Of a stretch of 53,918 nucleotides of DNA, positions 41,762 through 49,688 are shown piece after piece. The position numbers were made by a program, and so were the translations under genes. Position 1 is the first letter of the stretch; each line of letters opens with the position of its first letter. Below the pieces are notes generated by a model, which was not told the origin of the DNA, ran no database searches, and saw only the letters and a program-made list of their open reading frames with translations. The DNA comes from Candidatus Margulisiibacteriota bacterium (GTDB taxonomy: Bacteria > Margulisbacteria > Riflemargulisbacteria > GWF2-35-9): positions 1-53,918 of the forward strand of contig JAQURL010000008.1 in the NCBI GenBank assembly GCA_028715625.1. Direction: 5' to 3'.

Positions 41762-44146
41762 TTAAAAAAGGTTAATATAGCGGGTTTCAAACATCCTTTT
41801 ACTGGCGATGATGGGCAATAGACCACTATTTTTATATTTCCCCCAATTTTCTAACGCGCTCTTGATATCTTTTAAATAATAATAAATATCTCCCAGTAGT
41901 AAATAGCATTCGTAAAATTGTTCATCAAATTCCAGTATTTTTTTAATAAACTTTATACTTTCTTCATATTTATGATACTGATAGGTATAAATAAAAGCCA
42001 GATTGTAAAGGGCAGCTGCTGACAAAGCAGATTTATCCTTGATAATTTTATCATAAATCCGTTCGGCAGAAAGCCAGTCACTCTGTAAAATCAAAATAAC
42101 TCCCTTATTATTTAAAATATTTTTGTGTGCCGGATCCATTTTATAGGCTATATCCAGAAGATCAGCCGAAGAATTAAGCTTTCCCTTAAAAATATCATCT
42201 ATAGCCTCATTGTTCTTGAGGATACCCATGGAAGAGTCAACAGATTCTTTATGTTTTCTTTTCAAAATATTGCGGTTAAAGACCGCAGCCGGGCTTTTGC
42301 CATCCAGCTCTCTGGCTACAAGTATCAAAGATTTTCCAGCTACATCCAGATAAGGACAATTTTTCAGCATCTGCTCCTTATCTTTAATCTCCTGTCGTGA
42401 ATAATCGATCTCCAGAATTTTTCTGTAATATTCCAGACTTTTATCAATTTCAGCCACAATCTCATAGCACAGGGCGATTTTGTTGAGTACTTCCAAATAA
42501 CCGGGAGAAGATTCCACAAAGATGTTGTCCAGCGACTTTTTGAAGCTGCCGACAGCCGAATAATATTGACCCATTTCCATAAAAATAATTCCCTGTAAAT
42601 AATACAGCTGATAATTGGGTTCATTTTTCAGAAGGTTTTGGGTATAAAGCAAGGCGTTATCCGCATCCTGACATTCGATTAAAGACAGTATGTATTCCAG
42701 GCTTGCATTAAAATCCTGTGCATGGGAAGAAATTTTTTGTTTGAAAAAATCTTTTTTTAACTGTAGTTCCTGCGTGTAAATTTTTTGGAACAAACAGTAA
42801 AATTCAATCCTGTTTAAAAATTTGTTTTTGTCATTTTCAAAGTCCGACCTGATGGAATTAAAATCCTTGATGGCAATCAAGGTGTTAAATAAAACCTGGT
42901 AAGCCTCCAGAGTATTTTCTCCCTTATCAATAAGCTCTCTGGCTATTTCCAGACAATTATTATAATTTTCGCGCTTATAATAAGCTTCGGCCATGGTTAA
43001 TCTGGCATAAAAATTTTTGGGATTGCTTTCCAGCAGGTCCTTGCACTGGGCAATTACTGCCAGTGACTTGGAAAAATCGATATCCAGCATTTTACGCATA
43101 AAGTCCAGAGCGTTTTCGGTTTGTCCTTTGGTTTTATAATATTCTCCCAGATATTGCAGTACAGACAGCTGTTCCGGATATATTTCCAGAATACTTTTCA
43201 AACCGTCCAGGGACTGCTTTTCAAAATTGGGATTTTTGATCAACGACCAGAAAGAATCGGCTGCTTCCGAGTATAATCCGGTCTTATAAAAAAACCCTGC
43301 TTGCAACAAAATTCCTTCAGGAACATCCGGGAAGTCCTTGATTATTTTGCGCAAACGTTCTTCGAAAAATTCCTTTTTATCTGACCTGATCTCGGGTTCT
43401 ATGTAGAGTTTTAGCAGGTTCACTGCCTGGTCCGGCTTGTCACCTCTTATATACAAATCAACAAGGAGTTCTCCAATACTCTGATTTTCCAGAGATTTTT
43501 TATAGCAATTTTCAATAAATGAAGTTACATCACTCAGACTGTTATTATTGGCACTTACCCTTTTAAAAGCTGTTAAAGCAGCCTCCATATAATCATCGTT
43601 GCGAAAATACAAATCGGATAGTGTTCGCAGATAACTTTCTTTGCTGCCGTTTATTTCAATAAGGTCCAGATAGACGTTGATAGCTTCTTTGATTTTATCA
43701 AACTCGATGTAAGCCACTGCCAGCATATTAGCCATTTCTTCGTCATAAATTTTCAGAAGATATGGAGCATGCAAAACACCTATTACGCGTTCGTAATTTC
43801 TGGTTTTCAGATAAAGTTGGGAAAGCTGTTTATAATGGCCGATATTAAAGGGATCCTGTTCAATAATATCCTCATATTCATCAATAGCTTCATCCAGGCT
43901 TTGTTCCGCGGAGTGCAATTCAGCCAGTGAGGTTTTAATCTCCACATTGGAATCATCTTCCAGGATAGTCTTCTCGAATTGTAAAAGAAGATCAGGCAAA
44001 TATTTAGGCCAGAGCCTGATAATTTTCTTGTAATAATTCTGCGTAGCCTGATTATATTTCTTCTGTTTAAAAAGATAATCCCCTGTTTTTCTCAGTGAAT
44101 GGTAATCTTCAGTCTGGTCGCTGGAAATTTTCAGATCAGTGATCAT
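41762..44146 (-). CDS. TPR-repeat protein upstream of lptD
   Basis: 794 residues built almost wholly of helical tetratricopeptide-like repeats (for example AEQSLDEAIDEYEDIIEQDP, QYYSAVGSFKKSLDNIF, SLEYYRKILEIDYSRQEIKD). No signal peptide or membrane helix, so it is presumably cytosolic. TPR arrays mediate protein contacts; the partner is unknown. The position at the head of the lptD-lipoprotein-lnt run suggests a link to envelope assembly, but it could be independent. The ATG at 44144-44146 follows TAGAAT by 7 nt and lacks a Shine-Dalgarno. Confidence 0.85.
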   Translation of the reverse strand: MITDLKISSDQTEDYHSLRKTGDYLFKQKKYNQATQNYYKKIIRLWPKYLPDLLLQFEKTILEDDSNVEIKTSLAELHSAEQSLDEAIDEYEDIIEQDPFNIGHYKQLSQLYLKTRNYERVIGVLHAPYLLKIYDEEMANMLAVAYIEFDKIKEAINVYLDLIEINGSKESYLRTLSDLYFRNDDYMEAALTAFKRVSANNNSLSDVTSFIENCYKKSLENQSIGELLVDLYIRGDKPDQAVNLLKLYIEPEIRSDKKEFFEERLRKIIKDFPDVPEGILLQAGFFYKTGLYSEAADSFWSLIKNPNFEKQSLDGLKSILEIYPEQLSVLQYLGEYYKTKGQTENALDFMRKMLDIDFSKSLAVIAQCKDLLESNPKNFYARLTMAEAYYKRENYNNCLEIARELIDKGENTLEAYQVLFNTLIAIKDFNSIRSDFENDKNKFLNRIEFYCLFQKIYTQELQLKKDFFKQKISSHAQDFNASLEYILSLIECQDADNALLYTQNLLKNEPNYQLYYLQGIIFMEMGQYYSAVGSFKKSLDNIFVESSPGYLEVLNKIALCYEIVAEIDKSLEYYRKILEIDYSRQEIKDKEQMLKNCPYLDVAGKSLILVARELDGKSPAAVFNRNILKRKHKESVDSSMGILKNNEAIDDIFKGKLNSSADLLDIAYKMDPAHKNILNNKGVILILQSDWLSAERIYDKIIKDKSALSAAALYNLAFIYTYQYHKYEESIKFIKKILEFDEQFYECYLLLGDIYYYLKDIKSALENWGKYKNSGLLPIIASKRMFETRYINLF

Positions 44147-44153
44147 AATTATT

Positions 44154-44159
44154 ATTCTA
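44154..44159 (-). promoter_or_regulatory. Possible -10 element before the TPR gene
   Basis: Minus strand TAGAAT ending 7 nt before the ATG, no clear -35. Part of the recurring near-leaderless pattern. Confidence 0.3.
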
Positions 44160-44204
44160 CAACAGGTTTTACCTTATATAAAGGACAACAAGTCGCTAAA
44201 AGAA

Positions 44205-44873
44205 CTAATTCATACTGAGTATTTGTAAACTTTTTTTATTGAAAAAATTGCATCGTTCAGGATGTGGCATCATTCCCAATACATTCTTCTTCCGATTAAA
44301 AATACCGGCTATACTATTTAAAGAACCGTTAGGATTTGCCTGATCGGTTTCGGAACCCACTTCGTCGACATATTTGAAGGCAATCTGTTCATTATCCTCA
44401 AGCTCTTTCAACCCGTCATTATCTATAAAAAAACGACCTTCTCCGTGCGCTATGGGGACTGTTAGGATATCACCGGTCTTATATTTTTTTGTATAAACGC
44501 TTTTGTTATTCATAACCTTCAGGTTAATATTTTTACAAATAAACTTCTGGTACTGATTTCTAAGTAAAGCGCCGGGCAGCATTCCGGACTCGGTAAGAAT
44601 CTGAAAACCGTTGCAGATACCTATTACATATCCACCGTTTTTAGCGAACCTGATAATCTCGGGCATAATTTTGGCGAACTTGGCTATAGCTCCGCAGCGC
44701 AGATAATCGCCATAGGAAAATCCTCCAGGTATGATAATCATATCCAGACCTTTGGGTAAAATACCCTCGTCATGCCAGATATACTGCACTTTTTCTTTCA
44801 ACTCGTCCTTAACTGCGTGATAGCAATCCATATCACAATTGGAACCGGGGAATACAATAACTCCATAATTCAT
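44205..44873 (-). CDS. purQ: Phosphoribosylformylglycinamidine synthase, glutaminase subunit PurQ
   Basis: 222 residues. Class I glutamine amidotransferase with nucleophile Cys87 in GICNGFQILTE and His204-x-Glu206 in MMPHPERC; IIPGGFSYGDYLRCGAIA is typical of PurQ. It supplies ammonia to PurL for step 4 of purine synthesis. It starts at the base following the purS stop. purL is not in the window. Confidence 0.97.
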   Translation of the reverse strand: MNYGVIVFPGSNCDMDCYHAVKDELKEKVQYIWHDEGILPKGLDMIIIPGGFSYGDYLRCGAIAKFAKIMPEIIRFAKNGGYVIGICNGFQILTESGMLPGALLRNQYQKFICKNINLKVMNNKSVYTKKYKTGDILTVPIAHGEGRFFIDNDGLKELEDNEQIAFKYVDEVGSETDQANPNGSLNSIAGIFNRKKNVLGMMPHPERCNFFNKKSLQILSMN

Positions 44874-45122
44874 TTATATTTTCTCCAGGGTAAAGCTAAA
44901 TTTCTCAATAACGGTATTGGTTAAAATTTTCTTGCACATTTCATCAACAGATTGTTTTAAAACTTTTTCATCCTGCTCACCGGATACGAATTCAATATAT
45001 TTTCCAATCCGTACGTTGGAAATGTCTTTATATTCCAGATGTTCCAGAGCGCGTTGCACTGTTTTTCCCTGCGGATCCAAAACGTCATCTTTTAACAAAA
45101 TCTGAATCTTTACTTTATACAT
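44874..45122 (-). CDS. purS: Phosphoribosylformylglycinamidine synthase subunit PurS
   Basis: 82 residues, MYKVKIQILLKDDVLDPQGK and ALEHLEYKDISNVRIGKYIE match the small PurS subunit that bridges PurQ and small PurL in non-proteobacterial FGAM synthase. Shine-Dalgarno AAAGGAAA 8-9 nt before the ATG. Its presence implies a short-form PurL elsewhere in the genome. Confidence 0.95.
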   Translation of the reverse strand: MYKVKIQILLKDDVLDPQGKTVQRALEHLEYKDISNVRIGKYIEFVSGEQDEKVLKQSVDEMCKKILTNTVIEKFSFTLEKI

Positions 45123-45142
45123 TTATTAATTTCCTTTCTTCA

Positions 45143-45232
45143 CCTCATCCCCCTTTGAGTTTCCACGTTAATTACTAGCATGGAACTATTCCCCCTTCTC
45201 CACTAGTGGAGAAGGGGGCTAGGGGGTTGAGG
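45143..45232 (+). repeat. Small palindromic repeat element, copy 2
   Basis: 90 bp. Ends CCTCATCCCCC (45143-45153) and GGGGGTTGAGG (45222-45232), one mismatch from perfect inversion. Internal stem CCCCCTTCTCC (45191-45201)/GGAGAAGGGGG (45208-45218), loop ACTAGT. Nearly the same as copy 1 in the right half and first 16 bp. It directly abuts the proA stop codon (45233-45235). Confidence 0.85.
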
Positions 45233-46486
45233 TTATCCTCTGATCTGTCCGTTACCTTCCACAATATACTTATATGTTGTCAGCTCTCGAAGGCCCATAG
45301 GTCCGCGAGCATGCATCTTCTGGGTACTGATGCCTATCTCCGCACCAAAACCGAACTCAAAGCCATCGGTAAAACGTGTAGATGTATTGACCATAATCGC
45401 TGCGGCATCTACCTGACTTTTAAAAAGTTCCAGTGTTGTATAATTTTCAGAAATAACAGCTTCCGTATGCAGAGTACCGTATGTATTGATATGCTTAACT
45501 GCCTCTTTTATATCTTTAACAATTTTTACCGCGATTTTGTAATCCAGAAACTCTGTTTTATATTCTTCTTCAGTCGCGACTTTAACTTCCTTATCAAATT
45601 TTTGAGTTTTTGGACAACCGAAAATTTCGACTTTATTTTTTTTCAATTCCCTAATTATCAACGGCATCATTTCATCGGCAATGTCTTCATGCAGAAGCAA
45701 TGTTTCCGCCGCATTACAAACACTGGGACGTTGTACCTTGGAATTTATCACTATTGGAACAATTATCTCTTTGCGCGCGTCTTTGTCCACGTAAACATGA
45801 CAATTGCCGACTCCGGTCTCGATACTGGGGACTGTGGCATTATTAATGACAGTTTCGATAAGGCCGGCCCCTCCTCTGGGAATTACCAAATCAACAAATT
45901 CCTTACAGGTAATCAGGTCTTGCACACTTTCTCTCGAAGTATCTTCAATAAGGCCGATTGTGCCTTGAGGAAATCCGGCTTTCGATAAAGCATCATTTAA
46001 AACCTGAACTATAGCCTTGTTAGAATTTATAGCGGAGGAAGAACCTCGCAAAATAACTGCATTGGACGATTTCAACGTCAATCCTGCCGCATCTACAGTT
46101 ACATTAGGTCTTGCTTCATAAATAATACCGATAACTCCAATTGATACACGTTTTTTAATTATTTGCAGACCATTAGGGCGAGTGCTGCCCTCGATAACTT
46201 CACCTACAGGATCAGGCAAATCTATAAGCACTTTCAAGCCTTCTGCCATGTTTTCAATACGTTTGACGTTTAAAGCCAATCTGTCGAGCAAAGCTTTGCT
46301 CATACCGGCCTTTTCCCCGTTTTTCAGGTCCAACGCATTTTCCTGCAGGATATAGTCCTGCCTGCTCATCAGGTTCTCAGCCATAAACTTAAGTCCACTA
46401 TTTTTTTGTCCTGTAGTAACTCCGGTCAGGAATAAAGAAACTTCTTTAGCTTTTTTTGCTTTATTAAATACATCTGACATCAGCAT
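45233..46486 (-). CDS. proA: Gamma-glutamyl phosphate reductase
   Basis: 417 residues from ATG at 46484-46486, preceded by AAAAGGAAAA; the family length is about 415. Aldehyde-dehydrogenase-like fold with the active-site region RPSVCNAAETLLLHE, and GVIGIIYEARPNVTVDAAGL and CVDLVIPRGG-like NAD-binding stretches (VDLVIPRGGAGLI). Second step of proline synthesis. Overlaps proB by 7 nt, indicating coupling; its stop codon touches the palindromic repeat. Confidence 0.97.
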   Translation of the reverse strand: MLMSDVFNKAKKAKEVSLFLTGVTTGQKNSGLKFMAENLMSRQDYILQENALDLKNGEKAGMSKALLDRLALNVKRIENMAEGLKVLIDLPDPVGEVIEGSTRPNGLQIIKKRVSIGVIGIIYEARPNVTVDAAGLTLKSSNAVILRGSSSAINSNKAIVQVLNDALSKAGFPQGTIGLIEDTSRESVQDLITCKEFVDLVIPRGGAGLIETVINNATVPSIETGVGNCHVYVDKDARKEIIVPIVINSKVQRPSVCNAAETLLLHEDIADEMMPLIIRELKKNKVEIFGCPKTQKFDKEVKVATEEEYKTEFLDYKIAVKIVKDIKEAVKHINTYGTLHTEAVISENYTTLELFKSQVDAAAIMVNTSTRFTDGFEFGFGAEIGISTQKMHARGPMGLRELTTYKYIVEGNGQIRG

Positions 46487-47268
46487 TTTTTTCCTTTTAT
46501 ACAAAATGTACCATACATTTTACCATGATATAAATCTTTGAGAATATTCTCTTTTCTGCCATTTGCTATAATTACTTCTATTCCGTTTTCCAAAAGCTGT
46601 TTGGCGGAATTTACTTTTGATTTCATCCCTCCCCTGCCCTTGCGCGAAGCATTTGCGCTAAGACTGGCCAACAAATCATCGGAAATTTCAGTCAATTTGG
46701 TAATTAACCTGGCATCCTTGTGCGCTCTGGGGTCCAAATCATAAAGCCCGTCTATATCGGTTAAAAAAATCTGCAATCCGGCTCCTAAAAGCAAAGAAAC
46801 AGTGCAGGACAAATTGTCGTTATCCGAGAACTTGATTTCATCAACAGAAATCGTATCGTTTTCATTAACTATAGGGATTACATCAAGGTCCAGCAAATGC
46901 TGAAAAGTATTTTTAGCGTGTTTGGCACGTTCTTTATCCATAAATGCATCACGTGTAAGCAGTACCTGCCCTATTGTAAAACCATGCCGAACGAAAAACT
47001 GCTGATAATTCTCCATCAAAATAACCTGACCTACCGCCGCTGCGGCCTGTTTATCAGCTATACTTTCAGGTTTTATCTTCAGCGCTTCGCCACCGCATAC
47101 TATAGCTCCTGAGGTAACTATAACTACTCTTTTGCCCTGATTTTTCAGGAAAGCTATTTGGCTGACCAAATGTCTCAAGGTATTTAAATCGAGTTTATTG
47201 CTCTCGTCAGTGAGTATGTTGGAACCGATTTTAATGACAATCAATTTCTTCTTTGTAAAATCTATCAT
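46480..47268 (-). CDS. proB: Glutamate 5-kinase
   Basis: 262 residues, amino acid kinase fold with VIKIGSNILTDESNKLD at the start, VTSGAIVCGGEAL, IPIVNENDTISVDEIKFSDN and GRGGMKSKVNSAKQLLENG. First step of proline synthesis. It lacks the C-terminal PUA domain of the 367-residue E. coli enzyme, as in many other phyla. It starts 1 nt after glmS and overlaps proA. Confidence 0.96.
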   Translation of the reverse strand: MIDFTKKKLIVIKIGSNILTDESNKLDLNTLRHLVSQIAFLKNQGKRVVIVTSGAIVCGGEALKIKPESIADKQAAAAVGQVILMENYQQFFVRHGFTIGQVLLTRDAFMDKERAKHAKNTFQHLLDLDVIPIVNENDTISVDEIKFSDNDNLSCTVSLLLGAGLQIFLTDIDGLYDLDPRAHKDARLITKLTEISDDLLASLSANASRKGRGGMKSKVNSAKQLLENGIEVIIANGRKENILKDLYHGKMYGTFCIKGKKC

Positions 47269-47269
47269 T

Positions 47270-49102
47270 TTATTCCACAGTCACGCTCTTAGCCAGATTT
47301 CTGGGTTGATCCACATGGCAACCACGAAGTACTGCTGCATAATAAGCCAGCAGTTGCAACGGTATAACCGAAAGTATGGCTGTCAGCTCTTCTTCCGTAT
47401 CCGGTATATAGATCACATCATCCACTTTTTGTTTTATAGAACTGTCACCTTTGGTAGCAATAGCGATAACAATACCTTTACGTGCTTTAACCTCAGAAAT
47501 ATTACTTAGTATTTTTTCATAACTGCGACCTTTTAAGGCAATAACCACAACAGGCATATTTTCGTCGATCAAGGCGATCGGACCATGTTTCATTTCCGCA
47601 GCTGAATAACCCTCAGCATGAATATAAGAAATTTCCTTCATCTTAAGCGCTCCTTCCATGGCTACAGGGAAACCGATACCACGCCCCAGAAAAAGGAAAT
47701 TGTCTGATTTGTAATATTTATTGGCGATTTTAAATATCTCATCTTCAGATAGAAATACTTCCTTAATTAGCGAAGGAAGTTCAAATAACTGTTTTATCAA
47801 TCGTGAGCGATCATTTCTGGCGATCAGCCATTTAATTCTGGCCAGATAAATAGAGAACATGTAAAGAGCTGTTATCTGCGCGGTAAATGCCTTGGTAGAA
47901 GCAACCCCTATTTCTATTCCTGCTTTTGTATAAATCACACCGTCTGATTCACGGGTAATAGTGCTGCCCTGTACATTACAAATGGAGATAACCATAGCAC
48001 CTTTGCTTTTGGCCTCGGTCACTGCTGCCAAGGTATCAGCGGTTTCCCCGGACTGACTTATAGCCAGCACCATAGTTTTATTATCAATAATAGGATTGCG
48101 ATACCTGAACTCAGCCGCGTATTCCACTTCTACGGGTATATGCGCGAGTTTTTCCAGAAAAAATTCTCCTACCAGTCCTGCGTGTAACGATGTCCCGCAA
48201 GCTGTGATCACAATTCGATTGATATTTAACAGTTGGAAATAACTTATGTTCAAAGAGTTAAGAGTAATATTACCGGTTTCTATATCGCATCTGCCTTCAA
48301 TGGTTTTTATAATAGAGTCTGGTTGTTCATGAATCTCTTTCATCATAAAAAAATCATAGGTCCCCTTGCTGACATCCTCAATATTTATTGCACTTTTTAC
48401 AACTTTTTTTGGCTTCAGATTTCCTTTGAAATCCTTGATATCCAACTGATTTTTAGTAAGAACGGCGTATTCTTCTTCATCCAAATAAAGAATCTGTTTG
48501 GTATATTTAAGAATGGGTGAAATATCTGATGAACAGAAGCATTCCTTATCACCAATACCGATAATCAACGGACTACCTTTACGCACTGCGAAAATTTTAC
48601 CGGGAGCGAATTCTGATACCAGACAAATAGCATAGGAACCATCTAATTGTTTGATAGTTTTTACAAAAGCCAGTTCAATATCTTTTGTTTCTTTGTAATA
48701 TTTATCAACCAGATGAACTATTACTTCAGAATCGGTTTGTGATCTGAACACGTAACCTTCGTCAATTAATTCCTTTTTTAAAACCTGAAAATTCTCAATA
48801 ATACCGTTATGTACCAGGGCAATCTTACCGGATTTATTAATATGCGGATGAGCGTTGATTTCCGTAGGCTCGCCATGGGTTGCCCAGCGTGTATGGCCAA
48901 TACCGACTTTACCATCTATTTTTTTCTCGCTAAGTTTTTCTTCAAGTTGACAAACTTTCCCTATACATTTATAGGTAGACAAGGAACCGTCCAGTATAGA
49001 AATTCCTATACTGTCATAACCGCGATACTCAAGTTTCTTCAGGCCGTTAATTATGACGTTAACTGCCGGACGATGTCCTATATAAGCGAATATTCCACAC
49101 AT
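47270..49102 (-). CDS. glmS: Glutamine--fructose-6-phosphate aminotransferase (isomerizing)
   Basis: 610 residues. N-terminal glutaminase with nucleophile Cys2 (MCGIFAYIG), GHTRWATHGEPTEINAHPH and HNGIIENF; two SIS domains with TACGTSLHAGL and ISQSGETADTLAAV; C-terminal DQPRNLAKSVTVE. It makes glucosamine 6-phosphate for peptidoglycan and LPS. SD AAGGGAC about 8 nt before the ATG. Only 3 nt separate it from the upstream small gene, so there is no room for a glmS ribozyme. Confidence 0.98.
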   Translation of the reverse strand: MCGIFAYIGHRPAVNVIINGLKKLEYRGYDSIGISILDGSLSTYKCIGKVCQLEEKLSEKKIDGKVGIGHTRWATHGEPTEINAHPHINKSGKIALVHNGIIENFQVLKKELIDEGYVFRSQTDSEVIVHLVDKYYKETKDIELAFVKTIKQLDGSYAICLVSEFAPGKIFAVRKGSPLIIGIGDKECFCSSDISPILKYTKQILYLDEEEYAVLTKNQLDIKDFKGNLKPKKVVKSAINIEDVSKGTYDFFMMKEIHEQPDSIIKTIEGRCDIETGNITLNSLNISYFQLLNINRIVITACGTSLHAGLVGEFFLEKLAHIPVEVEYAAEFRYRNPIIDNKTMVLAISQSGETADTLAAVTEAKSKGAMVISICNVQGSTITRESDGVIYTKAGIEIGVASTKAFTAQITALYMFSIYLARIKWLIARNDRSRLIKQLFELPSLIKEVFLSEDEIFKIANKYYKSDNFLFLGRGIGFPVAMEGALKMKEISYIHAEGYSAAEMKHGPIALIDENMPVVVIALKGRSYEKILSNISEVKARKGIVIAIATKGDSSIKQKVDDVIYIPDTEEELTAILSVIPLQLLAYYAAVLRGCHVDQPRNLAKSVTVE

Positions 49103-49105
49103 AAC

Positions 49106-49378
49106 TTATTGTCCCTTTTCAAATTTTTTAAGTAACCTGGCCAGTAAAATATTAGTCCCGGCAATACATTTAGCTGTAGTCACGTCACTGGCATTTAGAG
49201 GCGCAGTGCCCGGCTCACAGGACTTTCTAAAATTGCCTATTTCCTTGCAAATCTTGGCTGACGGGCACTCATCGCAGCGAATAACAGGCTCAGCATAAAA
49301 GCTCGAACTATACGGTTTATTCTTGGACATTGGAGATGTCTGCGGAATATGATGGAAATCCGGGCTTATATCAACCAT
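49106..49378 (-). CDS. Small Cys-containing unknown protein upstream of glmS
   Basis: 90 residues. Central motif CDECPSAKIC with two further Cys (C at about 53 and 70) could form a metal or iron-sulfur site; otherwise unrecognised. ATG at 49376-49378 preceded by an extended -10 (TGCTAAAAT) 7 nt upstream; a Met at residue 17 is an alternative start. It leads the glmS-proB-proA operon after a 3 nt gap, so it might sense or serve amino acid/hexosamine metabolism, but no evidence beyond position exists. Confidence 0.6.
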   Translation of the reverse strand: MVDISPDFHHIPQTSPMSKNKPYSSSFYAEPVIRCDECPSAKICKEIGNFRKSCEPGTAPLNASDVTTAKCIAGTNILLARLLKKFEKGQ

Positions 49379-49385
49379 GTCCTGT

Positions 49386-49394
49386 ATTTTAGCA
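49386..49394 (-). promoter_or_regulatory. Extended -10 promoter of the small gene-glmS-proBA operon
   Basis: Minus strand TGCTAAAAT ending 7 nt before the ATG at 49378. No obvious -35 at the standard distance; predicted leaderless start. Confidence 0.45.
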
Positions 49395-49688
49395 TAGGAG
49401 AAACCTAAATTTCTACTAATATATTCTTAAAACCCTGCTCAACTCTTCAACCGCCTTCGTCAGTATCCGCCTTTGGCTGCGACGCGACTTCAACGCGGCA
49501 AGCCTTTCAACGTTAAGCCTACAACCTACCACCTAACACTTATCTCTTAACACACTTTGTCAAGCTCAGCATGACACTACTCAACGACTCCACAATTACA
49601 CGATTCAACCTTAAACCTTCAACTTTCTACTGTCAGGCTTCGTCTAGCTCTGCATGACCCTTCACTCTTCACTTTTTATCCCTTACCC
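49395..49688 (-). repeat. Heptamer-phased repetitive spacer
   Basis: 310 bp gene-free gap (49379-49688). On the minus strand it is G/T/A-rich with degenerate 7 bp periodicity: AGTGAAG-AGTGAAG-GGTCATG, GTTGAAG-GTTTAAG-GTTGAA, GTTAGGT-GGTAGGT-TGTAGGC. It has two GTCATGC-rGAGCTnGAC blocks (about 49561-49577 and 49637-49653). The array begins inside the last codons of the flavoprotein gene. No coding potential. Confidence 0.6.

Noticed and set aside
41644-41826. Longer N-terminus of LptD reaching into the TPR gene
   Set aside because: The extra residues come from the repeat element and antiphase TPR coding DNA, and would place the signal peptide internally.
45206-45988. Plus-strand frame of 260 codons opposite proA
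   Set aside because: Antisense shadow of proA that starts inside the palindromic repeat; the protein has no coherent domain and proA is certain.
49103-49378. glmS ribozyme/riboswitch upstream of glmS
   Set aside because: Only 3 nt separate glmS from an upstream reading frame with its own start; no ribozyme-like pseudoknot sequence is seen.
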